DNA of 36,213 nucleotides from Erysipelotrichaceae bacterium (GCA_030526485.1 JAUNCS010000009.1:2466-38678), one strand, 5' to 3'; numbered from the stretch's first letter, positions 23,423 through 32,287 are shown. Numbers and translations are program-made. The notes: generated from the sequence alone by a model not told the origin.

Positions 23423-24709
23423 ATGAAGATGTTTAAAAAACAGATGCTTTTGTTATGTGCATTACTTTTAGCCATGACACTTGTAGGATGTTCAACAAAT
23501 AATAATACGGAGAAAGTTGAAGTAACACCTACTTATTCACTAGTACAGAATGTATACGGCTGGGGCTCAAGCTACAGTAAGGTAATTGTTCCAGTTAATT
23601 ATGCAAATGGAAAAGATTATGTAAATCCAGCTGATTATACAGTTTCAGTTGAAAGATTTGATACTGCTGGTAATGCCTTAGATAAGGGTAACCGTGTAAT
23701 CACTGCTGCTTACAGATCAAACGCGGAAGGCAAGAGTGATGATAAGGGCTCTTATGTCTGCTTAGACTTAGCAGTTACAGCTACTATGCCTTTAGCTCAG
23801 CCTTACTATACAGATCCTAATTCGTATGGAAAGACTTTAAAGGCTTGGGCTGATTGCAAGTACACAGTAACTAATAAGACTACTGGTGATACCTGGAATG
23901 AATTAAATACTGTATATCATCCAGATGAAGCAAAATTTGCAAGTGCAGTCTTTGAAGGTGATAAGACTATCCCATACGCTTACTATGAAGTGACTGATAC
24001 TACTGAAAAACATCCACTAGTTGTATGGCTACATGGAGCTGGTTCAGGTGGTACTGATATCGGTTTTGTAACAGGTGGTATGCTGGTTACTAACTTTGTA
24101 AGTGATGAAGTACAGGACATCTTTGGTGGCGCTCATATCCTGCTTCCACAGTCAGAAACAATCTGGATGGATGATGGCACAGGTAACTATGCGGTAGATG
24201 GTAACAGTGGTTATACAAGTTCAATCATCGCCTTAATCAATAAGTATATTGAGGAACATGATAATGTGGATGCTTCTAGAGTTTACTTAGGTGGCTGTTC
24301 AAATGGTGGTTATCTGACTCTTGAACTGGCTAGAAAGTATCCTGATACTTTTGCAGCTATTTTCCCAATTTGCGAAGCTATGTATGATGTATGGGTAAGC
24401 GAAGATGATATCAATGCCCTAAAAGATATTCCTACCTGGTTTGTACACTGCGTAAATGACCCGGTAGTAAATATCCAGGCTACAGCTGATGCAACTTATG
24501 CAAGATTATTGGCAGCTGGTGCAAAAGACTTACACTTTACTAGATATGAGTCAATTAATGATCCAGACTACGGCAATGCCTATGGCGGTCACTTCTCTTG
24601 GATCTACTCTTTAAAGAATCTTTGCACTACTGACTATGATGGTTCACCAGTAACTGTTAATGGCAATGCAGTAACTTTATATGAATGGTTAGCAAGCAAC
24701 ACTAAATAA
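23423..24709 (+). CDS. Secreted lipoprotein esterase, alpha/beta hydrolase
   Basis: A 428-residue protein with signal peptide and lipobox LVGC, so it is anchored outside the cell. Residues about 30-170 look like an Ig-like N-terminal domain; the hydrolase follows with oxyanion loop VVWLHGAGSGG, nucleophile Ser293 in GGCSNGGYL, Asp in CVNDPVV and His390 in GGHFSW. This is the layout of bacterial phospholipase/carboxylesterase or feruloyl-esterase-like proteins. It probably removes acyl groups from dietary or host polymers. The start is supported by ATGGAGAA upstream and the divergent LysR and cre-like site suggest induction plus catabolite repression. Confidence 0.82.
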   Translation: MKMFKKQMLLLCALLLAMTLVGCSTNNNTEKVEVTPTYSLVQNVYGWGSSYSKVIVPVNYANGKDYVNPADYTVSVERFDTAGNALDKGNRVITAAYRSNAEGKSDDKGSYVCLDLAVTATMPLAQPYYTDPNSYGKTLKAWADCKYTVTNKTTGDTWNELNTVYHPDEAKFASAVFEGDKTIPYAYYEVTDTTEKHPLVVWLHGAGSGGTDIGFVTGGMLVTNFVSDEVQDIFGGAHILLPQSETIWMDDGTGNYAVDGNSGYTSSIIALINKYIEEHDNVDASRVYLGGCSNGGYLTLELARKYPDTFAAIFPICEAMYDVWVSEDDINALKDIPTWFVHCVNDPVVNIQATADATYARLLAAGAKDLHFTRYESINDPDYGNAYGGHFSWIYSLKNLCTTDYDGSPVTVNGNAVTLYEWLASNTK

Positions 24710-24728
24710 TTTAGTCATTATAGTAGAG

Positions 24729-24756
24729 AGTCCAGATATCAAACTGGGCTTTCTAT
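24729..24756 (+). terminator. Probable terminator after the esterase gene
   Basis: Seven-base stem, arms 24729-24735 and 24744-24750 with one wobble, then a T-rich but interrupted tail. Confidence 0.5.
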
Positions 24757-24763
24757 TTATTTG

Positions 24764-24772
24764 TGTTATACT
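24764..24772 (+). promoter_or_regulatory. Extended -10 promoter of the orphan RNA
   Basis: TGTTATACT: TGn followed by TATACT at 24767-24772. No good -35, as is usual for extended -10 promoters. Transcription would start near 24779. Confidence 0.5.
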
Positions 24773-24778
24773 AAGGAT

Positions 24779-24860
24779 GTAAAGATTGGCGACCCACAGC
24801 CAAAGTCGTAGAATGGTGGAACCTTAAAGTTTAAGAGGAAGGCGACTCTTCCTCTTTTAT
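24779..24860 (+). ncRNA. Orphan short structured RNA with terminator
   Basis: About 80 bases from the predicted start to a strong terminator (arms 24833-24841 and 24848-24856, then TTTATTTTT). The 5' half can fold: TGGC (24787-24790) with GCCA (24799-24802), whose loop contains CCCAC that can pair with GTGG at 24816-24819, a possible pseudoknot; CGAC and GTCG offer an alternative. CCTTAA (24823-24828) can pair with TTAAGAGG (24831-24838), which would disrupt the terminator as an antiterminator would. No plus-strand gene follows: the next gene is convergent. I recognise no known riboswitch or sRNA family. It lacks a plausible ORF. Confidence 0.5.
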
Positions 24861-25020
24861 TTTTCTCTTTTAGCAAGAATTATAATTAAGCAAAATGCGA
24901 AATAAATGTAACAAATATCGATATCGTTATATAAAAAACAGTCAATAAGAATAAAGCCTTAAAGTTTTGTTGTAACTTTCCTTTACTGGAAGAAAAAATG
25001 AAATATTTCATGTAGAAAAT

Positions 25021-25060
25021 AAAAGAACTTTCCATTCCTTGTGGTTTGAAAAGTTCTTTT
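25021..25060. terminator. Terminator after the MATE gene (minus strand)
   Basis: Eleven-base arms at 25021-25031 and 25050-25060 with an 18-base loop. On the minus strand it follows the MATE gene. The stretch 24861-25020 between it and the orphan RNA is A/T-rich and I see nothing else in it. Confidence 0.6.
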
Positions 25061-25063
25061 TTC

Positions 25064-26422
25064 TTATTTATCGTAGTAAGCAAATTTAGTTTTATAAGCC
25101 TTGATAGCGATAGGTATAAATACCAGCAGCATTACAAATTCGGCAATAGGATAAGCAAAGAAAGTCTGTCTTAAGCCAAATCTTGATAGGAAGATAGCTA
25201 GCGGTAATAAAACGATTAACTGTCTTGAAATTGACTGAATCATTGAATGAGTACCCATGCCAAATGACTGTAGAATTGTTGTAATGACAATATTTGGGGC
25301 AACAAAGACAAAGCTTATGCCGATAGTTGAAATAACGATTTCCGCTGTTCTTAATAATTCCGCATCAGTTTCAAAGAATGAAAGTGGAATATCAGGAGTT
25401 ACTGCAAACAGTATCATACCAGCTACACAGATTGTTTCCGCTACAGCCCAGAACAGTTTAACGGCCTGCAGGTATCTCTTTCTATCGTTGGCACCATAGT
25501 TAAATGACAGGATAGGTAGAGCACCCTGGTTAAAGCCAAAGACTGGCATTAAGACAAAGGACTGCAACTTGAAGTATAGCGATAATGAGGTAATGGCGTC
25601 TTCTGAGAACTTAACCAGAATGCCATTCATTGCGGTAGTAGTAACCGAGTTAATCATATTCATAACCATTGCTGGTAGGCCAACGGCATAGATATCTTTA
25701 ACTCTTTTAGCTTTTAGGCCTTTCTTTAGATATGAAAGTCTTAGTCTTACTGTTGGTTTCTTAATTAAGACACAGGCAATTAAGAAGATTAATGATAAGA
25801 TCTGACCAACAACAGTTGCGACAGCGGCACCCTTAATGCCCATTTCAGTGAAACCGTATTGTCCAAAGATTAGAATTGGGTCAAGGATAATATTGGTGAT
25901 AGCACCAATTAACTGACCAAACATTGGGATTTTCATTTCACCCTGAGACTGGAATAGTCTTTCAAAGTAGATTGAAAACTGCTGGCCAAAGGAAATGATT
26001 AAGACAATAGATAAGTAGATATAACCATATTCGATGATTTCTGGTCTATCAGTAAATAATGCCAAGAATGGTTTAGCTACAAATAAGCCCAGGCAGACAG
26101 TAATAATTGTATGGAATCCTGTCAGGATAAAGCCATTGGCTGCTACCTTGTTGGCTTCATCGATATCGCCTTGTCCCAGTCTTCTTGCCAGCAGGGTACT
26201 TGTACCAACAGCACTGCCAAGGGCAATTGATAGGCCGATTAACTGCAAGGGATTGGCGATACCTATCGCAAACATACAGTCTTTGGAGTAGTTTGAGATA
26301 TAGATGGAATCGACAACGTTATACATGGCCTGTATCAGCATCGAGAAGACAGCTGGAAGGCCCATAGAAAATAATAGTTTTGGTATTGGCCAGGTGGCCA
26401 TTTTATTCTTTTTTTCACTCAT
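25064..26422 (-). CDS. MATE-family efflux transporter (MepA-like)
   Basis: A 452-residue, twelve-helix MATE transporter. LPAVFSMLIQAMYNVVDSIY and FNQGALPILSFNYGA are typical of the MepA branch, multidrug pumps of Firmicutes. It shows only distant similarity to the MATE protein at 9995. On the minus strand TATTAT (26435-26430) is seven bases from the ATG and there is no ribosome binding site, so a leaderless start is likely. It is divergent from pfp and converges on the orphan RNA. Substrate unknown. Confidence 0.88.
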   Translation of the reverse strand: MSEKKNKMATWPIPKLLFSMGLPAVFSMLIQAMYNVVDSIYISNYSKDCMFAIGIANPLQLIGLSIALGSAVGTSTLLARRLGQGDIDEANKVAANGFILTGFHTIITVCLGLFVAKPFLALFTDRPEIIEYGYIYLSIVLIISFGQQFSIYFERLFQSQGEMKIPMFGQLIGAITNIILDPILIFGQYGFTEMGIKGAAVATVVGQILSLIFLIACVLIKKPTVRLRLSYLKKGLKAKRVKDIYAVGLPAMVMNMINSVTTTAMNGILVKFSEDAITSLSLYFKLQSFVLMPVFGFNQGALPILSFNYGANDRKRYLQAVKLFWAVAETICVAGMILFAVTPDIPLSFFETDAELLRTAEIVISTIGISFVFVAPNIVITTILQSFGMGTHSMIQSISRQLIVLLPLAIFLSRFGLRQTFFAYPIAEFVMLLVFIPIAIKAYKTKFAYYDK

Positions 26423-26486
26423 GTATCTAATAATAACACTTTAAAATTTACTGTATAAGTTATAAGTGATAAATAGAGTGAAATTA

Positions 26487-26515
26487 TGTGCAGTTTTCTT
26501 TCAAAATGTTAGAAT
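26487..26515 (+). promoter_or_regulatory. Promoter of the phosphofructokinase gene
   Basis: Weak -35 TGTGCA (26487-26492), 17-base spacer, TAGAAT (26510-26515) preceded by TGT (extended -10). Confidence 0.6.
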
Positions 26516-26539
26516 ATTACGGGAAGGAGAATTTTTTTA

Positions 26540-28189
26540 ATGAATTTATCACCATTACAAAAAGCAAGATACCAGTACAGTCCAAAGCTACCTGGAATGT
26601 TAAGAAACGGTATCGCTGAAATCTCTGTTAAAGAAGGTTCAGAAACTCAGAGCGTAGCAGATCAGGAAAAGATCAAAGAATTATTCCCAAATACATACGG
26701 TAAGAAGGAAATCACTTTCACAAAGGGTGCTAATACATCAGTTGCTAAGAAGCACGTTGTAGGTGTTATCCTATCTGGTGGTCAGGCTCCAGGTGGTCAT
26801 AACGTTGTATCTGGTTTATATGACGCTATCAAGGCTACAAACAAGGAAAATGAATTAATCGGTTTCAAGGGTGGTCCAAGCGGTCTTCTTGAAGATGATT
26901 ACATCGTTTTCACTGATGAATACATCAACGAATACAGAAACACTGGTGGTTTCGATATCATCGGTTCTGGTCGTACAAAATTAGAAACTGAAGAACAGTT
27001 TGCTGTTGCAGTTGAAACTTGTAAGAAGCACGGTATTACAGCTATCGTTATCATCGGTGGTGATGACTCAAACACTAATGCTGGTGTATTAGCTGAATAC
27101 ATGGCTGCTCACAATACAGGTGTTCAGGTTATCGGTTGTCCTAAGACTATCGATGGCGACTTAAAGAATGAAGACATCGAAATTTCTTTCGGTTTTGATA
27201 CAGCTACTAAGACATATTCTGAATTAATCGGTAATATCGAAAGAGACTGTAACTCAGCTAAGAAATACTGGCACTTCATCAAGGTTATGGGTAGATCTGC
27301 ATCTCACGTAGCTCTTGAATGTGCTTTAGAAACACAACCAAATATCTGCTTAATCTCTGAAGAAGTTGCTGCTAAGAAGATGAGCTTATCAGAAATTGCT
27401 AACTATATCGCTGATTCTGTAGAAACTCGTGCTGCTAAGGGCATGACTTTCGGTGTATGTGTAATTCCTGAAGGTGTTGTTGAATTTGTTCCTGAATTCG
27501 GTTCACTAATCGCTGAAATCAATGAATTATTAGCTGGTGAAAAGGCTAATGCGTTCAACGAACTTCCTACTTGGGCTGACAAGTATGCATTCATCGAAAA
27601 GGGTTTAACTAAGGAAGCTATGGAAGTATTCGCAATTCTTCCTCAGTCTATCCAGCAGCAGTTATTCCTTGAAAGAGACCCACATGGTAACGTACAGGTT
27701 TCTTTAATCGAATCTGAAAAATTATTCTCAGCTCTAGTTGGTGATGTATTAAAGGCTAGAGGCTATAAGGGCAGATATGCTGCTTTACATCACTTCTTCG
27801 GTTACGAAGGCAGATGTGCATTCCCATCTAACTTCGATGCTGACTACTGCTACTCATTAGGTTACAATGCATTCATGTTAATTCAGTACGGTTACAATGG
27901 TTACCTTTCAAAGGTTTCTAACCTAGCTAAACCTGCTGAAGAATGGGTTGCTGGTGGTATGCCAATCACTAAGATGATGAACATCGAAAGAAGACATGGT
28001 CATGACAAGCCAGTTATCAAGAAGGCTCTAGTTGAACTAGAAGGTAAGCCATTCAAATACTTCGAAGCACACAGAGAACAGTGGGCAGTTGAAACTTGCT
28101 ACACATTCCCAGGTGCTATCCAGTACTATGGACCAAGCGAAGTTTGTGATATCACAACAAGAACTCTTGCATTAGAAAAGGGTGAATAA
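26540..28189 (+). CDS. PPi-dependent 6-phosphofructokinase, long form
   Basis: A 549-residue enzyme of the long PFP group (plant beta-subunit-like). Motifs: [11 protein letters not shown] near residue 80, [11 protein letters not shown] with Asp175-Asp176 (the GGDD form that selects PPi over ATP), [10 protein letters not shown] with the catalytic Asp, and MGRSASH for sugar phosphate. It interconverts fructose-6-phosphate and fructose-1,6-bisphosphate with pyrophosphate, saving ATP in glycolysis and allowing reversal. Strong ribosome binding site GGAAGGAG; uniform codon choice implies high expression. Single-gene unit ended by a strong terminator. Confidence 0.95.
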   Translation: MNLSPLQKARYQYSPKLPGMLRNGIAEISVKEGSETQSVADQEKIKELFPNTYGKKEITFTKGANTSVAKKHVVGVILSGGQAPGGHNVVSGLYDAIKATNKENELIGFKGGPSGLLEDDYIVFTDEYINEYRNTGGFDIIGSGRTKLETEEQFAVAVETCKKHGITAIVIIGGDDSNTNAGVLAEYMAAHNTGVQVIGCPKTIDGDLKNEDIEISFGFDTATKTYSELIGNIERDCNSAKKYWHFIKVMGRSASHVALECALETQPNICLISEEVAAKKMSLSEIANYIADSVETRAAKGMTFGVCVIPEGVVEFVPEFGSLIAEINELLAGEKANAFNELPTWADKYAFIEKGLTKEAMEVFAILPQSIQQQLFLERDPHGNVQVSLIESEKLFSALVGDVLKARGYKGRYAALHHFFGYEGRCAFPSNFDADYCYSLGYNAFMLIQYGYNGYLSKVSNLAKPAEEWVAGGMPITKMMNIERRHGHDKPVIKKALVELEGKPFKYFEAHREQWAVETCYTFPGAIQYYGPSEVCDITTRTLALEKGE

Positions 28190-28196
28190 TTAAATT

Positions 28197-28223
28197 AAGC
28201 CGTTTGAAAAAACGGCTTTTTCT
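28197..28223 (+). terminator. Terminator after phosphofructokinase
   Basis: Perfect nine-base stem, arms 28197-28205 and 28210-28218, GAAA tetraloop, T5. Confidence 0.93.
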
Positions 28224-28228
28224 ATGCA

Positions 28229-28258
28229 TTGGATAAATATAGGGTTTATATATAGAAT
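28229..28258 (+). promoter_or_regulatory. Promoter of the hybrid kinase gene
   Basis: TTGGAT (28229-28234), 18-base spacer, TAGAAT (28253-28258), 17 bases before the ATG. Confidence 0.5.
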
Positions 28259-28275
28259 ATTCTGAGGACCTGTTT

Positions 28276-31200
28276 ATGAAAGCTTTTAAAACAATCAAAA
28301 TTCTATTGCTAAGTTTGTTTGTTTTGATATGTTCAATTACAGGTCCTTTTAATTATGTTTATGCCAAAGAAGAAAACAAGACAGTTAAAGTAGCTTACTT
28401 TGAATCAAGTCACTTCTTACAGGGTGCCAGTGATGAAGATGTTAAATCGGGATATGCCTATGAAATCCTTCATGAAATTTCTAACTATACTGGCTGGAAG
28501 TATGAATATGTCTATGGTAGCTGGGCTGATCTGTTTTCAATGTTTATGGCAGGGGAAATCGACTTATTCCCAGGTGTTGCCTATCGAAAAGACAGGGAAC
28601 CTTATATGGAATGGTCAGATCTTACTATTGATGTGGAATATCATTCCATCTTTGTAAGAGAAGATGATGAAAACTTTGATTCAAATAAGCCTTCAAGCAT
28701 TAATGGCAAAAAGATTGGTGTTATCACCAATAACAATATGACTGACGAATTCATCAGGTGGGCTAATTCCAAAGTGGTTACACCAGTCTATGTCTACTTT
28801 GATGAAATCAATGATATGGTTTCGGAACTTATGCTTGGCAATATTGATGGCTTTGTAAGTTCTGAAAATAATGTTGACTATACTAATCCAATCAGAATTT
28901 TTAACAGGATATCAGAAACAAGTTCTTATATCGCAGTTAAGAAGGGTGAAAGTGAACTAAAGGCTCTATTGGATGAAGCTATGAAGTCAATAGAACACGA
29001 TAATCCAGACTTCTATAAGGAATTAAAACATAAGTACTATAATACCCGTTTAGCTAATACAACACTTTCTAAAGAAGAAAGAGAATGGCGGGATGAACAC
29101 AGCACAATCTATGTTGGCTATACTGATAACTACCTGCCTTTCTCAGGTTCAGATGCCTTTGGCAATCCAACTGGTGTAGTTACTGATGTTGTATCAGGCA
29201 TGTTTAATGAACTCAAACTTGATAAACAGCCAAAGATCAGATATATCCGTTATTCTTCTTATAATGAAATGCTATTGGGCTTAAAGAATGAAGAAGTAGA
29301 CTTTGCCTTCCCATTAATGAAGAGTGTATGGCATGCTGAACAAAGCGGTATCGTTGAAACTGAAGCAATTGTCTATTCATCAATTTCGGCTATCTATAAG
29401 GGAAAATTCAGTTCTTCCAAGCTGGATAAGGTTGCCATTGGTGACTTCGCTATCCTGCAGGAAGTTTTCCTAAAGGAAAATTATCCAAATACAGAGATAC
29501 TGCATTATCCAACAATGGATGACTGTCTAAGAGCCGTCCTTGAAGGGGAAGCAGGTTCTACACTGTTTAACTCAACCCGTGTACCAAGCGTCCTGGTTGG
29601 TGATTATGCATCGCTGTTAGAAATTGGTATCGGTAAAACTGTTGGCTTCTCTATTGGTGTTAAAAAGGGTAATTCAGCTGTAATTGATTTAGTAAATCGT
29701 GGAGTCAATCTGCTTGATTCCAGTCATTATACAAATCTGATGTATAAGTACATCGAAAATGATGGAAACTTTACATTCCGTGATTTTATAAGAGAAAACT
29801 CTTTAATCATCACATTTGTAATGCTGGCCTTCTTAACATTAATAATCACAGTATTCTCTTTACTGTTAAATAGAGCTAAAAAAGCTGAATCAAGCAATAT
29901 AAAAGTTATTAATGAACTGGCAGAAACCGACGATATTATCGCTACTGCCAAAATGGGTATCTGGCGTATTATCCTAAATGATAATGAAGAACCTCTGATG
30001 TATGTAAGTGAAACTATGAGACACTTATTATCATTACCAGAGGATATGAATGATCCTAAAGAAATCTATAAGCAATGGCATTCACGTATTAAGCCGGAAG
30101 CTCTGGAATCGGTTAATAAGTCAGTAGAAGCCATGCTTACAGGTAAAAGAGATGAAAATACTTACTTATGGATTGATCCAGCTTTAGGTGAACAATATGT
30201 AAGATGTGGTGGTGTTGGTGAAAAGACCAAGACCGGTTATATTCTTAGAGGTTACCACTACAACGTCAATGAAGAAGTTTTAAAGGAACAAAGAAATGAA
30301 GTCAGACTGGAAGCTGCTCTGGTTGAAGCTGAAAAGACAGCATCTGAACTGGTTGTAGCTTTAGAAGCTGCCAAGGTAGCAGATAAGGCTAAAACTGATT
30401 TCTTATTCAATATGTCCCATGATATTCGTACACCGATGAATGCCATCATTGGTTATACCGAATTATTAAAGTCACATTACGATGAAAAAGAACTTGTTAA
30501 GAATTACTTAAGCAAGATTGAATCAAGTAATGCCTATTTGTTGTCAATCATCAACAATGTCCTGGAAATGGCCAGAGTTGAAAGCGGTAAGGTCTATCTT
30601 GAAGAAACAGTCTGTGATTCAATGGAATTCTTTAGTGAAATACAGACACTGTTTGATCCACTGACCAAAGAAAAGAATATTGACTTTAAGTGTAATGGAA
30701 ATATTAAACATCGTTACTTCTATACTGATAAGACCAAGATGCGCGAAGTCTTCCTGAATATCGTAAGTAATGCGGTTAAGTATACACCAAATGGTGGAAA
30801 GGTAACTGTAACTTATGATGAATTTCCAAGTAATATCGAAGGCGTATCAGACTGTCAGATAGTTGTTGAAGATACTGGTGTTGGTATCTCTGAAGACTTC
30901 TTGCCACATATCTTTGACTCTTTCAGCAGAGAAAGATCAAGTACTATTTCCGGTGTAAATGGTACAGGCCTTGGTATGGCTATTGTTAAGAAATATGTCG
31001 ATATCATGAATGGCACTATCAACATCGAAAGCGAAGTAGGCAAGGGTACTAAGGTTACACTATTAATTCCTCATCGCTTTGTTGAAGAAGAAGTAGTAAA
31101 GGAAATTAAGGAAGTTGAAAGTGAAGAAGCTTCAATTGACTTTAATGGCAAGCGCATCCTGATGGCTGAAGATAATGAACTCAATGCGGAAATTGCGATG

Positions 31201-31530
31201 GAAATCTTAAAGGAACATGGCTTTATCGTAGACTGGGTACAGGATGGTTTGAAGTGCTTTGATAAGTTAAATGAAATGGAAGCAGGTCATTATGACTTGA
31301 TCATGATGGATATTCAGATGCCAGTTCTTGATGGCTATAAGGCTACAAAGAAAATCCGAAATATGGAAGACAAGGCCAAGGCCAATATTCCAATTATTGC
31401 GATGACTGCCAACGCCTTTACTGAAGATAAGAAGAATGCTTATGAGGCTGGCATGAATGAACATGTAGCTAAGCCAATTGATATAGCTAACTTATTATCT
31501 GTGCTTGCGAATGTTTTAAACAGTAAATAA
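28276..31530 (+). CDS. Hybrid sensor histidine kinase with two solute-binding domains
   Basis: A 1084-residue membrane sensor. Signal peptide to about residue 30; two SBP_bac_3-type domains (about 36-255 and 275-500) outside the membrane; helix at about 512-534; PAS-like domain (545-660); coiled coil (675-710); HisKA with phospho-His715 in NMSHDIRTPMNA; HATPase with NIVSNAVKY, DTGVGIS and GTGLGMAI; and a C-terminal receiver with Asp1012 in MMDIQMPVLDG. The layout resembles BvgS/EvgS, which sense small ligands through tandem Venus-flytrap domains. BvgS passes phosphate on to an Hpt and a separate regulator; neither an Hpt nor a response regulator is seen here. The ligand is unknown but amino-acid-like by homology. 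Confidence 0.92.
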   Translation: MKAFKTIKILLLSLFVLICSITGPFNYVYAKEENKTVKVAYFESSHFLQGASDEDVKSGYAYEILHEISNYTGWKYEYVYGSWADLFSMFMAGEIDLFPGVAYRKDREPYMEWSDLTIDVEYHSIFVREDDENFDSNKPSSINGKKIGVITNNNMTDEFIRWANSKVVTPVYVYFDEINDMVSELMLGNIDGFVSSENNVDYTNPIRIFNRISETSSYIAVKKGESELKALLDEAMKSIEHDNPDFYKELKHKYYNTRLANTTLSKEEREWRDEHSTIYVGYTDNYLPFSGSDAFGNPTGVVTDVVSGMFNELKLDKQPKIRYIRYSSYNEMLLGLKNEEVDFAFPLMKSVWHAEQSGIVETEAIVYSSISAIYKGKFSSSKLDKVAIGDFAILQEVFLKENYPNTEILHYPTMDDCLRAVLEGEAGSTLFNSTRVPSVLVGDYASLLEIGIGKTVGFSIGVKKGNSAVIDLVNRGVNLLDSSHYTNLMYKYIENDGNFTFRDFIRENSLIITFVMLAFLTLIITVFSLLLNRAKKAESSNIKVINELAETDDIIATAKMGIWRIILNDNEEPLMYVSETMRHLLSLPEDMNDPKEIYKQWHSRIKPEALESVNKSVEAMLTGKRDENTYLWIDPALGEQYVRCGGVGEKTKTGYILRGYHYNVNEEVLKEQRNEVRLEAALVEAEKTASELVVALEAAKVADKAKTDFLFNMSHDIRTPMNAIIGYTELLKSHYDEKELVKNYLSKIESSNAYLLSIINNVLEMARVESGKVYLEETVCDSMEFFSEIQTLFDPLTKEKNIDFKCNGNIKHRYFYTDKTKMREVFLNIVSNAVKYTPNGGKVTVTYDEFPSNIEGVSDCQIVVEDTGVGISEDFLPHIFDSFSRERSSTISGVNGTGLGMAIVKKYVDIMNGTINIESEVGKGTKVTLLIPHRFVEEEVVKEIKEVESEEASIDFNGKRILMAEDNELNAEIAMEILKEHGFIVDWVQDGLKCFDKLNEMEAGHYDLIMMDIQMPVLDGYKATKKIRNMEDKAKANIPIIAMTANAFTEDKKNAYEAGMNEHVAKPIDIANLLSVLANVLNSK

Positions 31531-31541
31531 TTAAATTATAA

Positions 31542-31588
31542 GGGTTCGGGTTTATACCGTAGTATGGTAAACCTGGACTCTTTTCTTT
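31542..31588 (+). terminator. Terminator after the hybrid kinase gene
   Basis: Long imperfect stem: outer arms 31542-31547 with 31575-31580, inner GGTT/AACC and TACC/GGTA, loop near 31560, then TTTTCTTT. Confidence 0.65.
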
Positions 31589-31655
31589 ATTTGCGGAGAT
31601 TAAAATACCTGGCTTACAAAAAATAAAAGTAACATTGTATGATGTTGGTGTACGA

Positions 31656-31766
31656 ATGATAAGTTATCGTATCAGAAAATATATAGATCCTGAATCGGAA
31701 GAATGGTTCAAAGATAAACTTATATTTTTGGAGGAAAGAAATGAAAAAACCATTGGTTGCGTTTGA
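31656..31766 (+). CDS. Possible 36-residue small protein overlapping the next gene
   Basis: An ORF from ATG 31656 to TGA 31764-31766 encoding a charged peptide (MISYRIRKYIDPESEEWFKD...). The frame is open upstream back to 31563, so the present ORF could be the tail of a gene that lost its start, and no ribosome binding site precedes the ATG. Its last 26 bases overlap the next gene, whose ribosome binding site lies inside it, so it could also be a coupled leader peptide. Residue composition looks protein-like but nothing is recognised. Confidence 0.3.
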   Translation: MISYRIRKYIDPESEEWFKDKLIFLEERNEKTIGCV

Positions 31767-32145
31767 TTATATTTTTATTTATTTGGTGTCATTTGTTTTT
31801 GTAAAAGCTTTATTATTTCTGTTTGCAAGTCAATACAAAAGCTTTGGCTTTGCATTGTTTGAAATTGCAATTTTAATATCAGTAGATCGTCCGCTTATTA
31901 ATAAAGAAAAAACGATTACAAAAATAGATGATGATGGGAATATTAAAGAAGCTAATACGTTATACTATATTATCTTGTTTGTTTTTGCACTTGTGATGTA
32001 TCTATGCTTGGATGGTCTCTTATTTGAAGAAAACTTTGTCGGGAATTTAGGTAATATTCTAATCATCTCGATAGCGTGTATGGCGTTGTGGACAATAATT
32101 TCCAATACCAGAATTCTGGATATGTTGAATTGCTATAAAAAGTAA
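31741..32145 (+). CDS. Small four-helix membrane protein, unknown function
   Basis: A 134-residue protein with about four hydrophobic helices (residues about 10-28, 36-50, 74-92, 104-124) and a polar loop with DDDGNIKEAN. No family recognised. Ribosome binding site TTGGAGG is strong. Codon and base use differ from neighbours: many T-rich codons, GCG and CGT, fewer of the GCT/AAG codons common in flanking genes. Together with the odd small ORF before it, this suggests a recently acquired or fast-evolving patch. A terminator follows. Confidence 0.6.
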   Translation: MKKPLVAFDYIFIYLVSFVFVKALLFLFASQYKSFGFALFEIAILISVDRPLINKEKTITKIDDDGNIKEANTLYYIILFVFALVMYLCLDGLLFEENFVGNLGNILIISIACMALWTIISNTRILDMLNCYKK

Positions 32146-32155
32146 ATGATTGAAT

Positions 32156-32188
32156 AAAGGTTTTTCTTGAAACAAGGAAAGCCTTTTT
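32156..32188 (+). terminator. Terminator after the small membrane protein
   Basis: Fourteen-base stem with two wobble pairs, arms 32156-32169 and 32173-32186, AAA loop, T-run. Confidence 0.8.
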
Positions 32189-32253
32189 GTTTAGAAATAA
32201 AAAATGTAATATAGGTGGTTACATCTAAAATAGCCCTTTAATAAAGAATTATT

Positions 32254-32287
32254 TTGCGTTTTAAGAAAAACATAGTATAACTATGTT
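32254..32287 (+). promoter_or_regulatory. mscL promoter with palindrome over the -10
   Basis: Weak -35 TTGCGT (32254-32259), -10 TATAAC (32276-32281). The -10 lies inside AACATAG-TATAA-CTATGTT (32269-32287), a perfect seven-base inverted repeat that may be an operator. Confidence 0.5.

Noticed and set aside
24779-24860. Guanidine-type or other known riboswitch for the MATE pump
   Set aside because: The RNA is on the plus strand and converges on the MATE gene, so it cannot be its leader; I also could not match the core of any known class.
24886-25083. 65-codon minus-strand ORF after the MATE gene
   Set aside because: It starts inside the MATE 3' end and runs through the terminator hairpin; composition looks random apart from one A/T-derived hydrophobic run.
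28400-28657. 85-codon second-frame ORF inside the hybrid kinase gene
   Set aside because: Frame shadow of the first solute-binding domain; no ribosome binding site or motif.
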